NCBI RefSeq assembly: GCF_019703515.2
Contig: NC_059346.1
Location: 14,105,001 to 14,169,000, forward strand
Direction of reading: 5' to 3'
DNA: 64,000 nt
Source: Myxocyprinus asiaticus
Lineage: Eukaryota > Chordata > Actinopteri > Cypriniformes > Catostomidae
Part shown: positions 45,062 to 57,000 of the stretch, piece by piece
How the letters are laid out: each line of letters opens with the position of its first letter
Numbering within the stretch: the first letter of the stretch is position 1
The notes under the pieces: model-generated
What the model saw: only the letters and a program-made list of their open reading frames with translations
Told to the model about the DNA's origin: nothing
The model's database searches: none
Translations under genes and position numbers: made by a program

Positions 45062-46534
45062 GGGTGCACCTTTAAGAACCATGGGTTCAGTATTACTTCA
45101 TAATAAATCTTCCTAGAACACTTCCGAATTCCTATACTGTCAATTTACAGTATTTGATGAAGAACTTACTTTTTGGCCATTATTAAAGTAGCTTAATTAA
45201 AGAGCTTAATCTGACCCCACTTGAGCAGACATTACAGTGAGGGTTTTCATTGACAGGTGATCTTGTATGACACATCCATCTTTCGGACTCTGTACAGGCA
45301 AAATTGATAGAATTTCCATGTTTATTGTTATGTAAATCAACTAGGTTTTATTTTGCATTTAAATTGTTAATAAATTAGCATTATAAACTTTTTAGACCTC
45401 AACACAATACAACATTTTTTGGTTTTAATGCATAATCTCTGTCCTTTGTTTGGTAGAAACCAGGAAATGAAATTGAATGCTGAAATGCATTCTTTCAGCC
45501 ATAGATTTGTAAGAGAATAATGGAGTGAAAAACAACAAAAAGGAGAGTTAGACTTCAGTATTTTTCAAAATAATGACAAATCTAAATATAATGCTTACAT
45601 TTTACATTACATTTACATTTAGTCATTTAACAGACACTTTCATCTAAAACAAATCTCATGAACATTTATGTCACTGTTCCATTTGCTTACTGTATATGCA
45701 TTTGTTTTTGTCCAGTGAATGTGTAATGGAGCAACAATTACCACCAACACTTCTTCATGTCCTATTACTGTTTTCTGTCTCTGTCTGCCCACCTAGAGCT
45801 CCAACAACAGGTCTTTCTTCAAGATTTCCTCCTGACTGAAATAAGGTTAATCACCACCACTTACTCCTCCCTTCCTTTCTCTCTTTCGTTCTCTATCTGA
45901 CTTTAAAGCACTCAGCTCTGTATACTTACAGATCAGAAAGGGAATGCACAGACCTGTATGAAAGCACCTTACCTCTCCTTACCGTCCATACAAATAAAAG
46001 TGACAAAATCTTGTGATGTCTTCCTAAAGACTTAATAGACCTGTATGCGAGAGATTTTTATGTAGACCTCTTTATCTGAATTGAAAGTCATTATCTTTTA
46101 TCTTTTGCACTGTGCTGTAAGGACTAATCCTTTTATCAGTAATTGTGAAAGTGTAAATGCTGTCTTTTCATCTTGAAGATGATTTTCAAAGCTTGCAATG
46201 GAGAATGCTTATGTAGCATCTAGAGAAAATCACTTGAGAGTTACAGTAAATGGAGTACAAAAACATCTAATCGCTTTCCTTCTATCTCCCTTGCTGTTAT
46301 TATAGAGGTGATGGCTGTGAAAGTCAGTGTGTTTGGTTGTATGTAAATAATAAATAAAAATAGAAATGAGAGAATAGAGTGCTCCCAGATGCTATGTTAA
46401 CTCTATGCATTAATCATTAATTAGCTCAAGCAGTCCACTCAATTTTCTCCATTGATTACGTTAAGCTTTAGAACATTTGTGTTAATTTAATTTAAATGCA
46501 TTTCCTTACTATACATATTTTTGTAAATTATTTA
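45062..46534. other. rusc2 intron 1, middle part
   Basis: A TTAA-type element end (GGTGCACCTTTAAG) lies at 45064. At 45600-45672 there is a common teleost repeat end (TTTACATTTAGTCATTTAAC) related to the one in atp8b5 at 25861. Otherwise nothing recognised. Confidence 0.4.
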
Positions 46535-47249
46535 CACTCACTGAGCACTTTATTCGGAACACTATGGTCCTAACAAAGTGCCCAATGTGGTCTTCTGCTG
46601 TTGTAGCCCATCCGCCTCAAGGTTAGATGTGTTAGGCATGCTTAGATGCTGTTCTGCTCACTACAATTGTACAGAGTGGTTATCTGAGTTACCGTAGCCT
46701 TTTTGTCAGCTCTAACCAGTCTGGCCAATCTCTGTAACCTCTCATCAATAAGGCGTTCCCGTCCACAGAACTGCCGCTCACTGGATTTTTTTTGTTTGTT
46801 GTTGGCACCATTCAGCGTAAAGGGAGAGCCACTGTCCTGCAGAGTTTAGCTCCAACCCTAATCAAACACACCTGCCCTTAATTTTTTCAAGTAATCCTGG
46901 AGACCTTGATTAGTTTGCTCAGGTTTGTTTGATTAGGGTTGGAGCTAAACTCTGCAGAACAGTGGCCCTCCAGGAGCAGGTTTCCCCACCGCTGCGTTAG
47001 AGACTGTTGTGCGTGAAAACCCCAGGAGATCAGCAGGTACAGAAATACTCAAACCAGCCCGGCTGGCACCAAAAATCATGCCACGGTCGAAATCACTGAG
47101 ATCAAATTTTTTCCCCATTCTGATGGTTGATGTGAACATTAACTGAAGCTCCTGACCCATATCTACATGATTTTATGCACTGCTCTGCTGCTATACGATT
47201 GGCTGATTAGATAATTGCATGAATAAGTAGGTGGACATGTGTTCCTAAT
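46535..47249. mobile_element. Tc1-like short element, copy 2, right end truncated, with nested hairpin
   Basis: The left end (CACTCACTGAGCACTTTATTC) next to TA matches the element at 16335. On the - strand around 47110-46990 an N-terminal HTH remnant reads MGKKFDLSDFDRGMIFGASR...LLGFSRTTVS. A hairpin insertion sits at about 46823-46985. The right terminus is missing. Confidence 0.72.
46823..46985. mobile_element. Nested palindromic MITE
   Basis: Arms CTGCAGAGTTTAGCTCCAAC (46837 on) and GTTGGAGCTAAACTCTGCAG (46938 on) are inverted copies, together with neighbouring CCTAATCAAACACACCTG and its mirror. The loop is short. No coding capacity. Confidence 0.75.
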
Positions 47250-47669
47250 TAATTAAACATGTAAGTTTGTAGTCAATAGACCACATTCTGAGTCCATGTT
47301 ATCTCTGGGTTCTGAGCAGATAAAGGAGGATTTAAATTGAGTTTAGGGCTGCACCTAACAATTATCTTTTATCTATTAATCCAACGATTCTTTTTCCGAT
47401 TAGTCGATTAATTTAACGACTAATTTGCCGATTATTCTAAAGATTTTTTATAATTATTACTTGATTAATATAACAATGAATTAACCAAAAATAAATATTA
47501 AAAAACTTGTCTCATTAATGTTTCAATATTGTATTAAATCATCTTCTCTTAAACACAAACAAATGTACAAGAAACAAAGTGTGCACTGCAGGGCATTATT
47601 CTGCAACAAAAAACAGTGTTACTATGAATGCAAACTTTAATACAGTAAAAAAGACACTATTAGCATAAC

Positions 47670-47673
<4 letters not shown>

Positions 47674-47723
<50 letters not shown>
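47674..47723. repeat. (TA)n microsatellite
   Basis: About 25 TA units inside the hAT-like element. Confidence 0.95.
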
Positions 47724-47733
<10 letters not shown>

Positions 47734-47880
47734 TTCCAACATTCTTTTGAATGTCCATGTACTAAAATAAAATATTTGATGCCATGAGTGTACCTTCATT
47801 TACTATTACTATTATTTTGAATGGCCATGGAAAATGAAGTAATGTGATAACAATTTTACCTGGTCACAAAAAGTAGTCCG

Positions 47881-48240
47881 TTAATTTACCTGATGAACTT
47901 TCACCTTTTGCTGACCTTTATGCTTCACAGAACTAATGTGTGCTTCTGAATCACTTGCACCTTTATTAGCAACTGACACATAAGTGCCAACTTTACATGT
48001 CATACATTCTGCTTCCCACGGATCTCGACCTGGCGAAAGCATGGGAATTTTTTGTGAAAATCTTCTGTAAATTTGCACTTTCGTTTGGGCATTGTTTCCA
48101 CTCAGCTGGCATTTGCTGCTACTGTCAAGCAACTGTTTGATGCCGAACACAACAGCGCTTCGCGCGTTCGCAGAGAGATTGATAGGCAGGAATTTGGCCA
48201 ATAGTTGCTGCAAGCCTCTTATAATTGACCAATTGGTGTG
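47881..48240 (-). pseudogene. Second Cys2-His2-like fragment from a nested element
   Basis: The - strand frame contains CMTCKVG...SVANKGASD...HISSVKHK, a C-x2-C...H-x5-H zinc-finger-like pattern of the kind seen at the N-terminus of some fish DNA transposases. The family is not certain. Confidence 0.45.
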
Positions 48241-48580
48241 CGAAAAGGCAGGACTTACAAAGAGGGGTTAAAGCAATGCAAATATTTGCGCACACACAAT
48301 GAAGTATTAGACCAGATGCTCATCATAATGCAACTAAAGCCGAATCCTGGACATTTTCGCAAATTTAGAAATCCCGGCCGGACGCTTTTTTAAGGTCCGA
48401 AAAAGAGGACGAATGGTCACCCTACGTTAGCAGCGGTGCAGAAATTACTTTTAACATGGGGGCAATGAGGAAACATTAAGAAAATCAATTAAAGTGACTA
48501 CTACTAACAGAAACACGTGTTGTAATACTAATATGTCATGCTTGGGTGGGGACAAAAAGTAAACAGGACTTATGGTGCTG

Positions 48581-48740
48581 CCTTGCTGCCGTCTTGACAA
48601 AGTTCTACGGGATGCTTTCGCTTCAAGTGTTCGTTCATGGCAGTTGTACTGCTGTGATAAGCCATTTCCAATTTGCATAGCTTACACAGCACCACATTGT
48701 TGGGTCTCTGGCTAAAATACTCCCATGCTTTAGATGACCG
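48581..48740 (-). pseudogene. BED-type zinc finger fragment of a hAT transposase
   Basis: Translated on the - strand it reads AWEYFSQRP then [20 protein letters not shown] and NEHLKRKHP. This is the aromatic-rich start plus the C-x2-C...H-x4-H zinc ligands of a BED finger. All four ligands are present. No catalytic domain follows. Confidence 0.75.
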
Positions 48741-49116
48741 TAGGCGAGTTTTTTTTAGCTGCAGCTTGTTCTTCGGGGGAATCCATATTTAAACCGGGCA
48801 CTGCCATTTTCATTACTCCATTGCGACGCGCCGACGCATGTTATGCAAATCGACGTATTTCTGTAATCGATTACGTTGATGAATCGTCCCAGCCCTAATT
48901 GAGTTTACTAAATTATTTATGTATTTGTTATGTACCTGGGTTTCTTTTTGTCCGGTTTTGGCTCTGCTGGTTTCCTCCGGTGGATAATTTTTTTCTGTCA
49001 GACTTTCGTCTTTGTTGAAAATGCTACGAATGCCAACATTACAAAACAAGAAACCTTACTAAAATGCCTTACGTGAAGAGAATTCAAAATTGAATCCTGT
49101 CTCCTTTTTTTTTCAG

Positions 49117-49262
49117 ATGTTTTCCTGCCGTCAAGACATCCTGTTTAACCTTTTCTTCAATGTTCATCACTCTCCAAAACCAAGGATTGGCATTGGACGT
49201 GTGAACTAATATCTAAATCAACTTCTGTGACTACTCTTCATTCTCACCCACGCTAGAAGAAT
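49117..49262 (+). other. rusc2: rusc2 5' UTR part of coding exon 1, with upstream ORF
   Basis: A polypyrimidine tract and AG at 49115-49116 start this exon, so the mRNA must have at least one further upstream non-coding exon. The first three exon bases are ATG (49117), opening a 30-codon upstream ORF that ends with TAA at 49207-49209, 53 bases before the rusc2 start codon. The uORF frame differs from the main frame and has no recognised homology. It could reduce main-ORF translation; that is inference. Confidence 0.6.
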
Positions 49263-52200
49263 ATGGACAGCCCACCTAAGCTAGCAGGGGAGACCCTTAT
49301 TGTCCACCACATTCCGCTGGTCCACTGCCAGGTTTCGAGTTCGCGACAGTACTGTGGTAGTACGTTGAAAAGGAGCGGGAATCCCTTTAGCTGTCCGGAG
49401 AACCTGGGACTAAGCCGGACTACCTCTCTGCCTGAGAGAGACATTCTACAGAGGGAGGCGCTAGTGTACAGCAGCCTCATACAGACATCCAGCAGCAGCC
49501 TTAGCTCTAGCGACACTAATGGGGGTGAAGGGATGACAAGTGGAGAAAAACAAGGAAGAGGTGGAAGAGAAGGTGGCATGGCAAGTGACACTTCTTCTTT
49601 CACATCAAGTAACTCTGAAGATCAGGCTCAAACCTTGCAGATGAAAATACATGAACGGCCAAACTTGCGACGTAACCCCTTTCTGCTCAACACTGAAGAC
49701 GAAGAGGATGAAGACAATCTGAATGGATATTTGGAAGACTGTTCTTTTCACTTGCATGGAAATTCACATGCATTACTTGCAAATGAAGACTTGTCACCTT
49801 TCCACTTACATGACCTTGGCTACAACGCTGAACCTTTTCTATTGCATGACTCTACAGAGCAAAAGTGGTGTTCTGCAAATGGCCCAAGGGGAGCAGCAGA
49901 GAGCAGAGACAATACAATAGGTGGGACTTTTGATTTGTCTACTCACTTGGAAGGCCTGAACTTGCTGAGATTGGACAGCCAGCGACGTCATGGAAGCAGT
50001 GGTTCCACCCTCTCAATGGATTGTGGCGAGCAAGAGTGGGGTGAGGATGATGATGATGAAGACCAGTCCATGCAGGGTGGCAGAGGAAGCTCCGAATGTT
50101 CCAGTCTGGCAGCGCCTCACTGCTCCTGTTGCGGTCTTTCCCAGCCATACCCTGAACCTTTCCCAGAATCATTTTCCGAGTGTCACCACAGCTATGCCAG
50201 TGATTCCTCCTGTAACAGCTCGGATGGAGTGCTGGTTAACTTCAGTACAATTTACAACAAAATGAACTACGTTGTCCCAGCAAAGCCATCACTCAATATC
50301 AATAGTTCTGCCGACCAAACCAGTTTCTCTTCTGTGTCCGAGCTTGTTGGTATGTGCGGGACAGAGTGTAGCAGTGGACATGGAGCTTTCTACCTGGACT
50401 TACACACCTCCCCGACAGAACCCCCAAAGTATCCTTCAGCCACTCAAGAATGTGCAAACTCTTCCTCTTCCTCTGTATGTCCATCTCAGCCACAAGGTGC
50501 CACAGTGGAACTAGATGCCAACTGTAACTCATACCACAACCACCTTGGAAGTGAGGCTTTGTCCTCTGCTGAAACCTCTGCCAATGACCTCACCTTGTGT
50601 CTTCAAAGCCAGGCTCGCTTGGTTGTAGCAACGCAGAATTACTACAAGCTTGTGACTTGTGACCTTTCTTCCCAGTCCTCTCCCAGTCCGGCGGGGTCAT
50701 CAGTCACAAGCTGCTCGGATGAACACAGCAAAGGAAGTCCCACTCAGCCAACAGAGTACTACCTATTCCAACAAATGAAAGAGGATAAAGAGGAAGAGGA
50801 CACAGAGCTGGTATATTATTTGATACTTTCAGTAATAACTTACATTTAGCCAGTGAGCCATGATTAGGTCAGTTAAATTTCAAAAGTTAAATTTCAATTA
50901 TCCTCAGCAATGAGACCTCACTAAATCTACCTTCTTATTTTTCTTCTTGCTCTTACTTTCCTTTCTTATTCTTTACTTTCTTTTCCTTTCCTTTTATTAG
51001 AATGAAGCAAAAACGGAGGATGATCCAAATTTGACTGACTCTACCCATGATAATGTCATTGAGGGGCAGGTGTATATCAACATCTCCACACCTATGACAG
51101 CCTGCAATACAGTTGGTACTTTGGGAAGTGGTCGCCCCCGTTCCCGCAGCTATGATCGGAACTTGAACAAGTCACCATCTCCTCACCTCAGATCGCTGGA
51201 GCGAATGCTAAGCTGCCCAGTCCGCCTAAGTGAAAGTGCAGCCCCAAGCCCGCCCCCTCCACCACGGGTCACTTCTTTTGCAGAAATAGCAAGGAGTAAG
51301 AGGAGAACTGGAGGGTCATCATTGCAAAAGGGCGGCATGGAGGCCACGTCTACACACTCCCACTCTTCTGGAGAGTTCTCACCCATCGTGGAAGACCTTC
51401 AGCAGGGTCAAAGCCACAGTCTGCCGCCACTCACTCGATGCCACAGCCAAGGGAGCTGTGATATGTCCTACCCACATAGACCATGGAGTACACCATTGCG
51501 AGAGTCACCGGGAGGAGCAGCCAAACAGACTCGAACCAAAGCAGAAGGTAAGAGCAGGTTTTTTTGTCATAATTACTGTAATTGTGTGTTTCCAATTTGT
51601 AAAATCTGTACATGTCTTTTAAATTCTAATTTTATAAAAGCTCAAAATTCTCTTGATTTGATGTAAATAAAACGGCAACGGTCTCAACAGTTAAAGGTAG
51701 GTCTGTTTGACATGTCAAAAATAGTGTTACCCTGTGTGCCTTATTTGTTCTTAAATATTTTGCAATAGCATATAGAGATGAATTAATTTAGTGATTAAGT
51801 ATTTTCCTGTAATCAAAAACAAAGCACACATGGATCTATTTTAGCATTATGAGTGTTGCCATAGAAACCATAGAAGAGGATGTAAACAACCCCAAGTAGA
51901 ATCTCCAAATTGCCATCTCATAATTACAGTAATTCCAACATGATAGGAATGGCAGCATTTGATCTACAAAAGAGGATGGCTGCATTATTGCAAGAATGTC
52001 ATTTGCAAGAGCTGGATTATATACATAAGTCTTCTCAAGTAAGGCTTTATTTTATTGTAGATTTACTTTATTGTAAATTAATTACACTGAAATTGTGTTC
52101 CACGTTCTTTCACCATTATTTGATACTTATAGTTTTTTCTTTGTCTGTTAGTGCCAGTTGCTTGGTGGTTACAGGTTTAATATAAGTAGCAGGTGTGAGG

Positions 52201-54019
52201 ATAGCTCCTGATGTTGAATTCTGCTGTCTTTGCATTGTTCTTTTCTGAATAGTGCTGTTGCGCAGCCTGGCATCCAATAGTGACTTGTATTTAGGGCCTC
52301 TTTTTGACTGTGTATTGGTTGGGTAGCAACAAATATAGATAAACATGAACTTTTCTTTAGCATTTTAGGCCTAGCTTAGCAAACATTGTATATTCTCAAG
52401 AAGTACAAGGTCAATGAATTTGCCATTTAGGTGATTTGTACACTATTGCTTTTCAGTCTCTTTGTTCTCTTTTGGATCGAGAGTTCATTGCAAATTTGCT
52501 TCAAATTCACCACTGATTATTTTCACATGCATATGAACTTTGCGGCAAACTTGCTAAAGGTTTGCTACAGGTTCGCCACTACCAGTGAAGAGCTGCAAAC
52601 TTCTGGCAAACATTTGCAGCGAATAATAAGCTCATTTGCACATGAAAATAATGAGCGGAAAATATGCTACAAATTTGTGGAAAGTTTGCGGCTAGTTTGC
52701 CAGAACTCTAGATTTTTTGTCTACTGTAAATGTAAACATACCACTAATTCTCATTGTTTCACTCAGTATGTTTTCATGCACTTAAAAAGTCCAATATGAG
52801 TCGGACTAAAACAATATTTCGTCTTTTTAAAATGTAATGTAAGTGCTTTAGTCTGACTGAAATCGTACCAGATTATTACAATGTCTGACTAACAGACAGA
52901 GATAATGCAATTGTACACATTAAATGTACCATAATTGGCCTTAGCGTGGTATGCTTGCTTCAAAAGACAGCGGTGAATTTGATGTCCTTCCTTCAAATGT
53001 TAGATTACGCATTGGTTAATGTATATCTGGACAAACAGATGAAGACAGTAGCTCGACTATGCAAAAACCTGTTGTAGCTCGATTATAGCAGCACATGTAA
53101 ACATCCTGAATGTAGATTTGCTAGTAGAACACTGGGCAATTGCTATGTGGTTGCTCAGGTGTTTTTTTTTTTTTTTTTAGCACATTGCAATGTGGTTCTT
53201 TTGATTAAATGAGGTATCATTCATGTCCATAACACAGATGGTGCAGGATGAGTTAAGCACCCAAGTTATACTTAGGGTTCAGGGGGCCTGGGTAGCTCAG
53301 CAAGTAAAGACACTGACTACCACACCTGGAGTCGTAAGTTCAAATCCAGGGTGTGCTGAGTTGGGGTTTCTTTAAATCTGTTATAGTATGATCAATAGTA
53401 ACAATAATCCTTGCTTTAGCATGTACCACTAAATATGTTCTCAATCCTCTGGTGGGCTATACAGACAACTATGCTAAGTGCAGTAAACAAAATGCCCTAC
53501 AGCTACTTGAATTTGGAATTGATTACTGTAGTTATTTGTGTAATATTTAAGGATTTACACATAGAGAAATATACAAGAAACCTCTATTTGATATATTGAT
53601 AATCCCTACCTGCACATTGACCAATAAAGAAAAGAGAGGCAGGGGAAAAAATAGGAGTTTGCCTGTATACAGGTTAGCTTGCATGGGTGTGTATTCTCTT
53701 TGTGTGTTATGTACTATGCTGCCCCTGCTGGTTGTTTACTGTGTACTGCCTGTGGACTGAGAGTCCTGACATCTGAGTATACAGGCAAGTGGAGCAAACA
53801 GCTTGCGCAACAGCGGAGTGACGTTTCAGACACACTGTGCACAGTCAAAGCACATATAAACACACACCCAGATGTGTACTCAGAGGAGCTTTAGAAATGG
53901 GCTTTTCCTCACATTTTGGTCATGGTATCCTATTTATTTTGTACCCCTGTTGGATAGCAAGTTTATGACTCCATGTCTGCAGGTCTGTGGGTGTGTGAGA
54001 GTGCTTTTCTGATGTTTTT

Positions 54020-54050
<31 letters not shown>

Positions 54051-57000
54051 TATGTATGGGTTTGTTTCTCTTGCTTAATAGGATCCTGTTGTCTCCTTGC
54101 TATTGCTACCCTGCACTGCTGGCTTTCATTCCAACTGCTTTAATATGCTGTGTCATTGCCATGGCTTTTCTGATAGAGTTTAAATTTAGATTAAATAATT
54201 TATTCATAAAATAAGTATGTGTACAAAGACAATTCATTTGAGTTATAATGATTTATTTATGAAATGCTTTAGATATGGTTAATGCCTGCACTATTGTTGT
54301 TCCCTAAACAGCTAAGTGCTACTTTGTCTGCCGTTTTATCTTCAAATCTTGGTCTTTATCTCTCCTACTTTCATCCCCCCTCCTGGTCCTCCTAGAAGTA
54401 GTTTATTTCTCTCTCTTTTCTCTCACCTTAGGTGGCCTGTCTAGCTCCACAGACTCCTCTCCAGTTGTAGTTCGCTATAGCAAAGATCAGCGTCCGACCT
54501 CATTACCCATACAGCCCTTCACTTTCCAGCACCAGTTTGGAAAACCCCAAGCGAAGCCTCTCCTTCCACTTCTAGACGGATACATTAGCCATATGCAGGC
54601 TCGAGGAGCTGCAGCTCCTGAAGGTGGTGAAGACGACTCGGAAGAAGACCACAGGGAACCTCACGTGTCCTCTAATGCACCAACAATTGTGCGGCCATCT
54701 CCACTGGGCAGCTACTCACCTGTTCGCCTCCAAGGTGTGCCCATCTCTTCTGGAACCTGCTCAACATGCACTCCAACCCCGGGTGGTCCGAGACCACCAC
54801 ATTCCCTCTCTTGCCCCATCTCTGCTGGTCTTCTGCCCCGGCACACCCCACCTGAAGTGGTTAAACAAACAGGGACTCCTAAACTTGCTCCCTTACCTCC
54901 TACGCCACCTCCACCCCCACTGATAAAGCAAAGCTCGCTGATGCCTGCTTTGCCTACTAGAAGTCACTGTTTCCACCGTGGCAATTTGACTGCTTTGCCG
55001 ACACTTCCTAGCTCTGGTTTTAGTCCTCTTGGACAGTTGGAGCCAGATCCACAGGAAGAGCCAGTTAAAGTTTTACCAGTGTGTGTGTCACAACGACAGC
55101 CTAATGGTAGGTTTGGTTGAGGGTATCAGTAATGTGTGTGTTTTAATTGATTGCCTAATTCAGCCCTTATACAATGGTGTGATGTTTTCAGCCTTTGCTC
55201 ATTAGGAGCACTAGATCTGGATAAGTTATTGATCTCAGAGTGTTAAGCTTTGCTCACACTGTATCTAATTTAGATTTGTCAAATCTGATCATTAGGATAG
55301 ACTGTCTGTGCTGTAATTTTGCAAGTGATAAAATCGGATCCATTTGGCCATACAGGGTTGTTATTGTCAGTAACTGATACGCCTATATAAGTTGCAAAAG
55401 TAATGACTTAAGCATTATCATGTTGCCAAGAGACCCACTCGTTCACTCACTCTCTATTTACAACATAGCAAATACCAAATAGTTCAGTACATGGACAAAG
55501 AGTGAACGAAAACGAGTAAATTCATTGTTTGTGAATGGCGTGAAATACACGTTGTGTCCCGAATTATGAAAAAACCTTTCTGATTTGACCAGACAGCAAT
55601 CTGATTTTAATCAGATTTCAAACCACATATTAACGTGGTTTTGATAGTTTTCATAAAAGTTGGATTTCATGGTTTTGTTTGACTTCAGACTACAAACAAT
55701 TAAAGGATTTGATTGGTATCGGCCAAAAAACGCATTTTAACCATCTGAACAAAGTCTTAGTAAACATACTGTACATTGCTTCCATACTTAAAGGGATACT
55801 TCTCCCAAAAATGTTAATTCTCATTTTTCTTTCATCAATTACTTGCCCTCATGCCATCTCAGATGTGTATGACTTTCTTCTGCAGAACATAAACGAAGAT
55901 TTTTAGGAAGAATATCTCTGCTCTGTAGGTCCATACAATGCAAGTGAATGGTGACAAAAACTTTGAAGCTCCAAAGAGTACATAAAGGCAGCATAAAATA
56001 ATCCATGAGTCTCTAGTGGTTTAATCCATGTCTTCTAAATTGGTTTTGGGTGAGAACAGACCAAAATGTAGATCAATTTTTTCTATAAATCTTGACATCT
56101 GCAGTCTCCTTGGAAATCATGATTTTAAAGCTACACTATGTAACTTTTTTTTTTTTGTTAAAAAAATAACAAAATGTTATGAATGAGAGAGTGCAACCAT
56201 AATCCATCTTCCTAACCATGTATATATACCCAAATACACTTTGATAAATCTATAATAATGAAATTATATTTTCATTATAATTCAGATTATTGAAATTAAT
56301 CACTGGATTTCACGGGAAATTGCATACATACGTCATTCCCCCGTGCGTGTTGATGTCATATCCATATACATAGAAAATAAGATCCGGCTACTCTAGCGCG
56401 CCTGTGGGAGTAGCGTGAACCTGAAAGTTTGTTGTCACAACGAACGAGAAAAATTGACCATGGATCATTCAAAATGGCAAACCTTTGGGGAATCACCGGT
56501 TCTAAAAACAAAGAAACCCCGAACAGAGCAGAGTCTACAAGCAAAAAGGGAAAGCGACAGAGTTCTTAATAAAACCCGAATCAACATTGGCTTGGCTTTT
56601 CAGATGTGTATAACTCCGAGATCTGAAAGGATTTATAAACGACCCAGAGATGGCTTTTTTCATACTCAACAGGTAAGATATTTTATTGATATGGTTTATG
56701 TATAGTTGTGTAATCACACACACGCATCGGTGTGTGTGAAGTGAAATACAATAATTATACTGTAATTAGTGCAGAACATTTCACTTGCTAGCACACGTGT
56801 GTATTTTTCTTTTAAACAGCAATAATTTATATATATAAATCCTTTAGTCCTAGGCTTGCCAAGGACATGTGAGCCTTGAAATGATGTTGACCACTGACAA
56901 CATCATTGACAGTCTATAAATTAGTTACTACCATGGTCTATTTGGCCAGAATATCCTGAAGTTATAAAAACTTTACAATGTTTGAACTTATCAGACTAGC

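Larger units (their letters stand above)
47344..48897 (-). mobile_element. hAT-like element with BED-finger remnants and exact 8-bp duplication
   Basis: The ends TAGGGCTG and CAGCCCTA are perfect inverted repeats. ATTGAGTT flanks both sides (47336-47343 and 48898-48905). On the - strand near 48740-48580 a frame reads as a BED zinc finger. Around 48420 GAATGGTCACCCTA looks like the end of another element nested inside. The transposase core is missing. Confidence 0.78.
51548..54431. other. rusc2 intron 2
   Basis: It contains a degenerate foldback repeat (about 52470-52715), a SINE head (53282-53372), a poly-T run (53162-53179) and (TTTA)n at 54017-54048. No extra exon with good splice sites was recognised. 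Confidence 0.5.

Noticed and set aside
47345..48896. A host ZBED gene
   Set aside because: A BED finger is visible, but terminal inverted repeats, an 8-bp duplication and the missing downstream domain point to a transposon remnant.
49253..49603. 116-codon - strand frame overlapping rusc2 exon 1
   Set aside because: Shadow of the conserved rusc2 coding frame on the opposite strand; no independent homology.
53282..53372. Possible tRNA gene
   Set aside because: A and B boxes are present, but the acceptor and anticodon stems do not pair well and the same head is found on three SINE copies.
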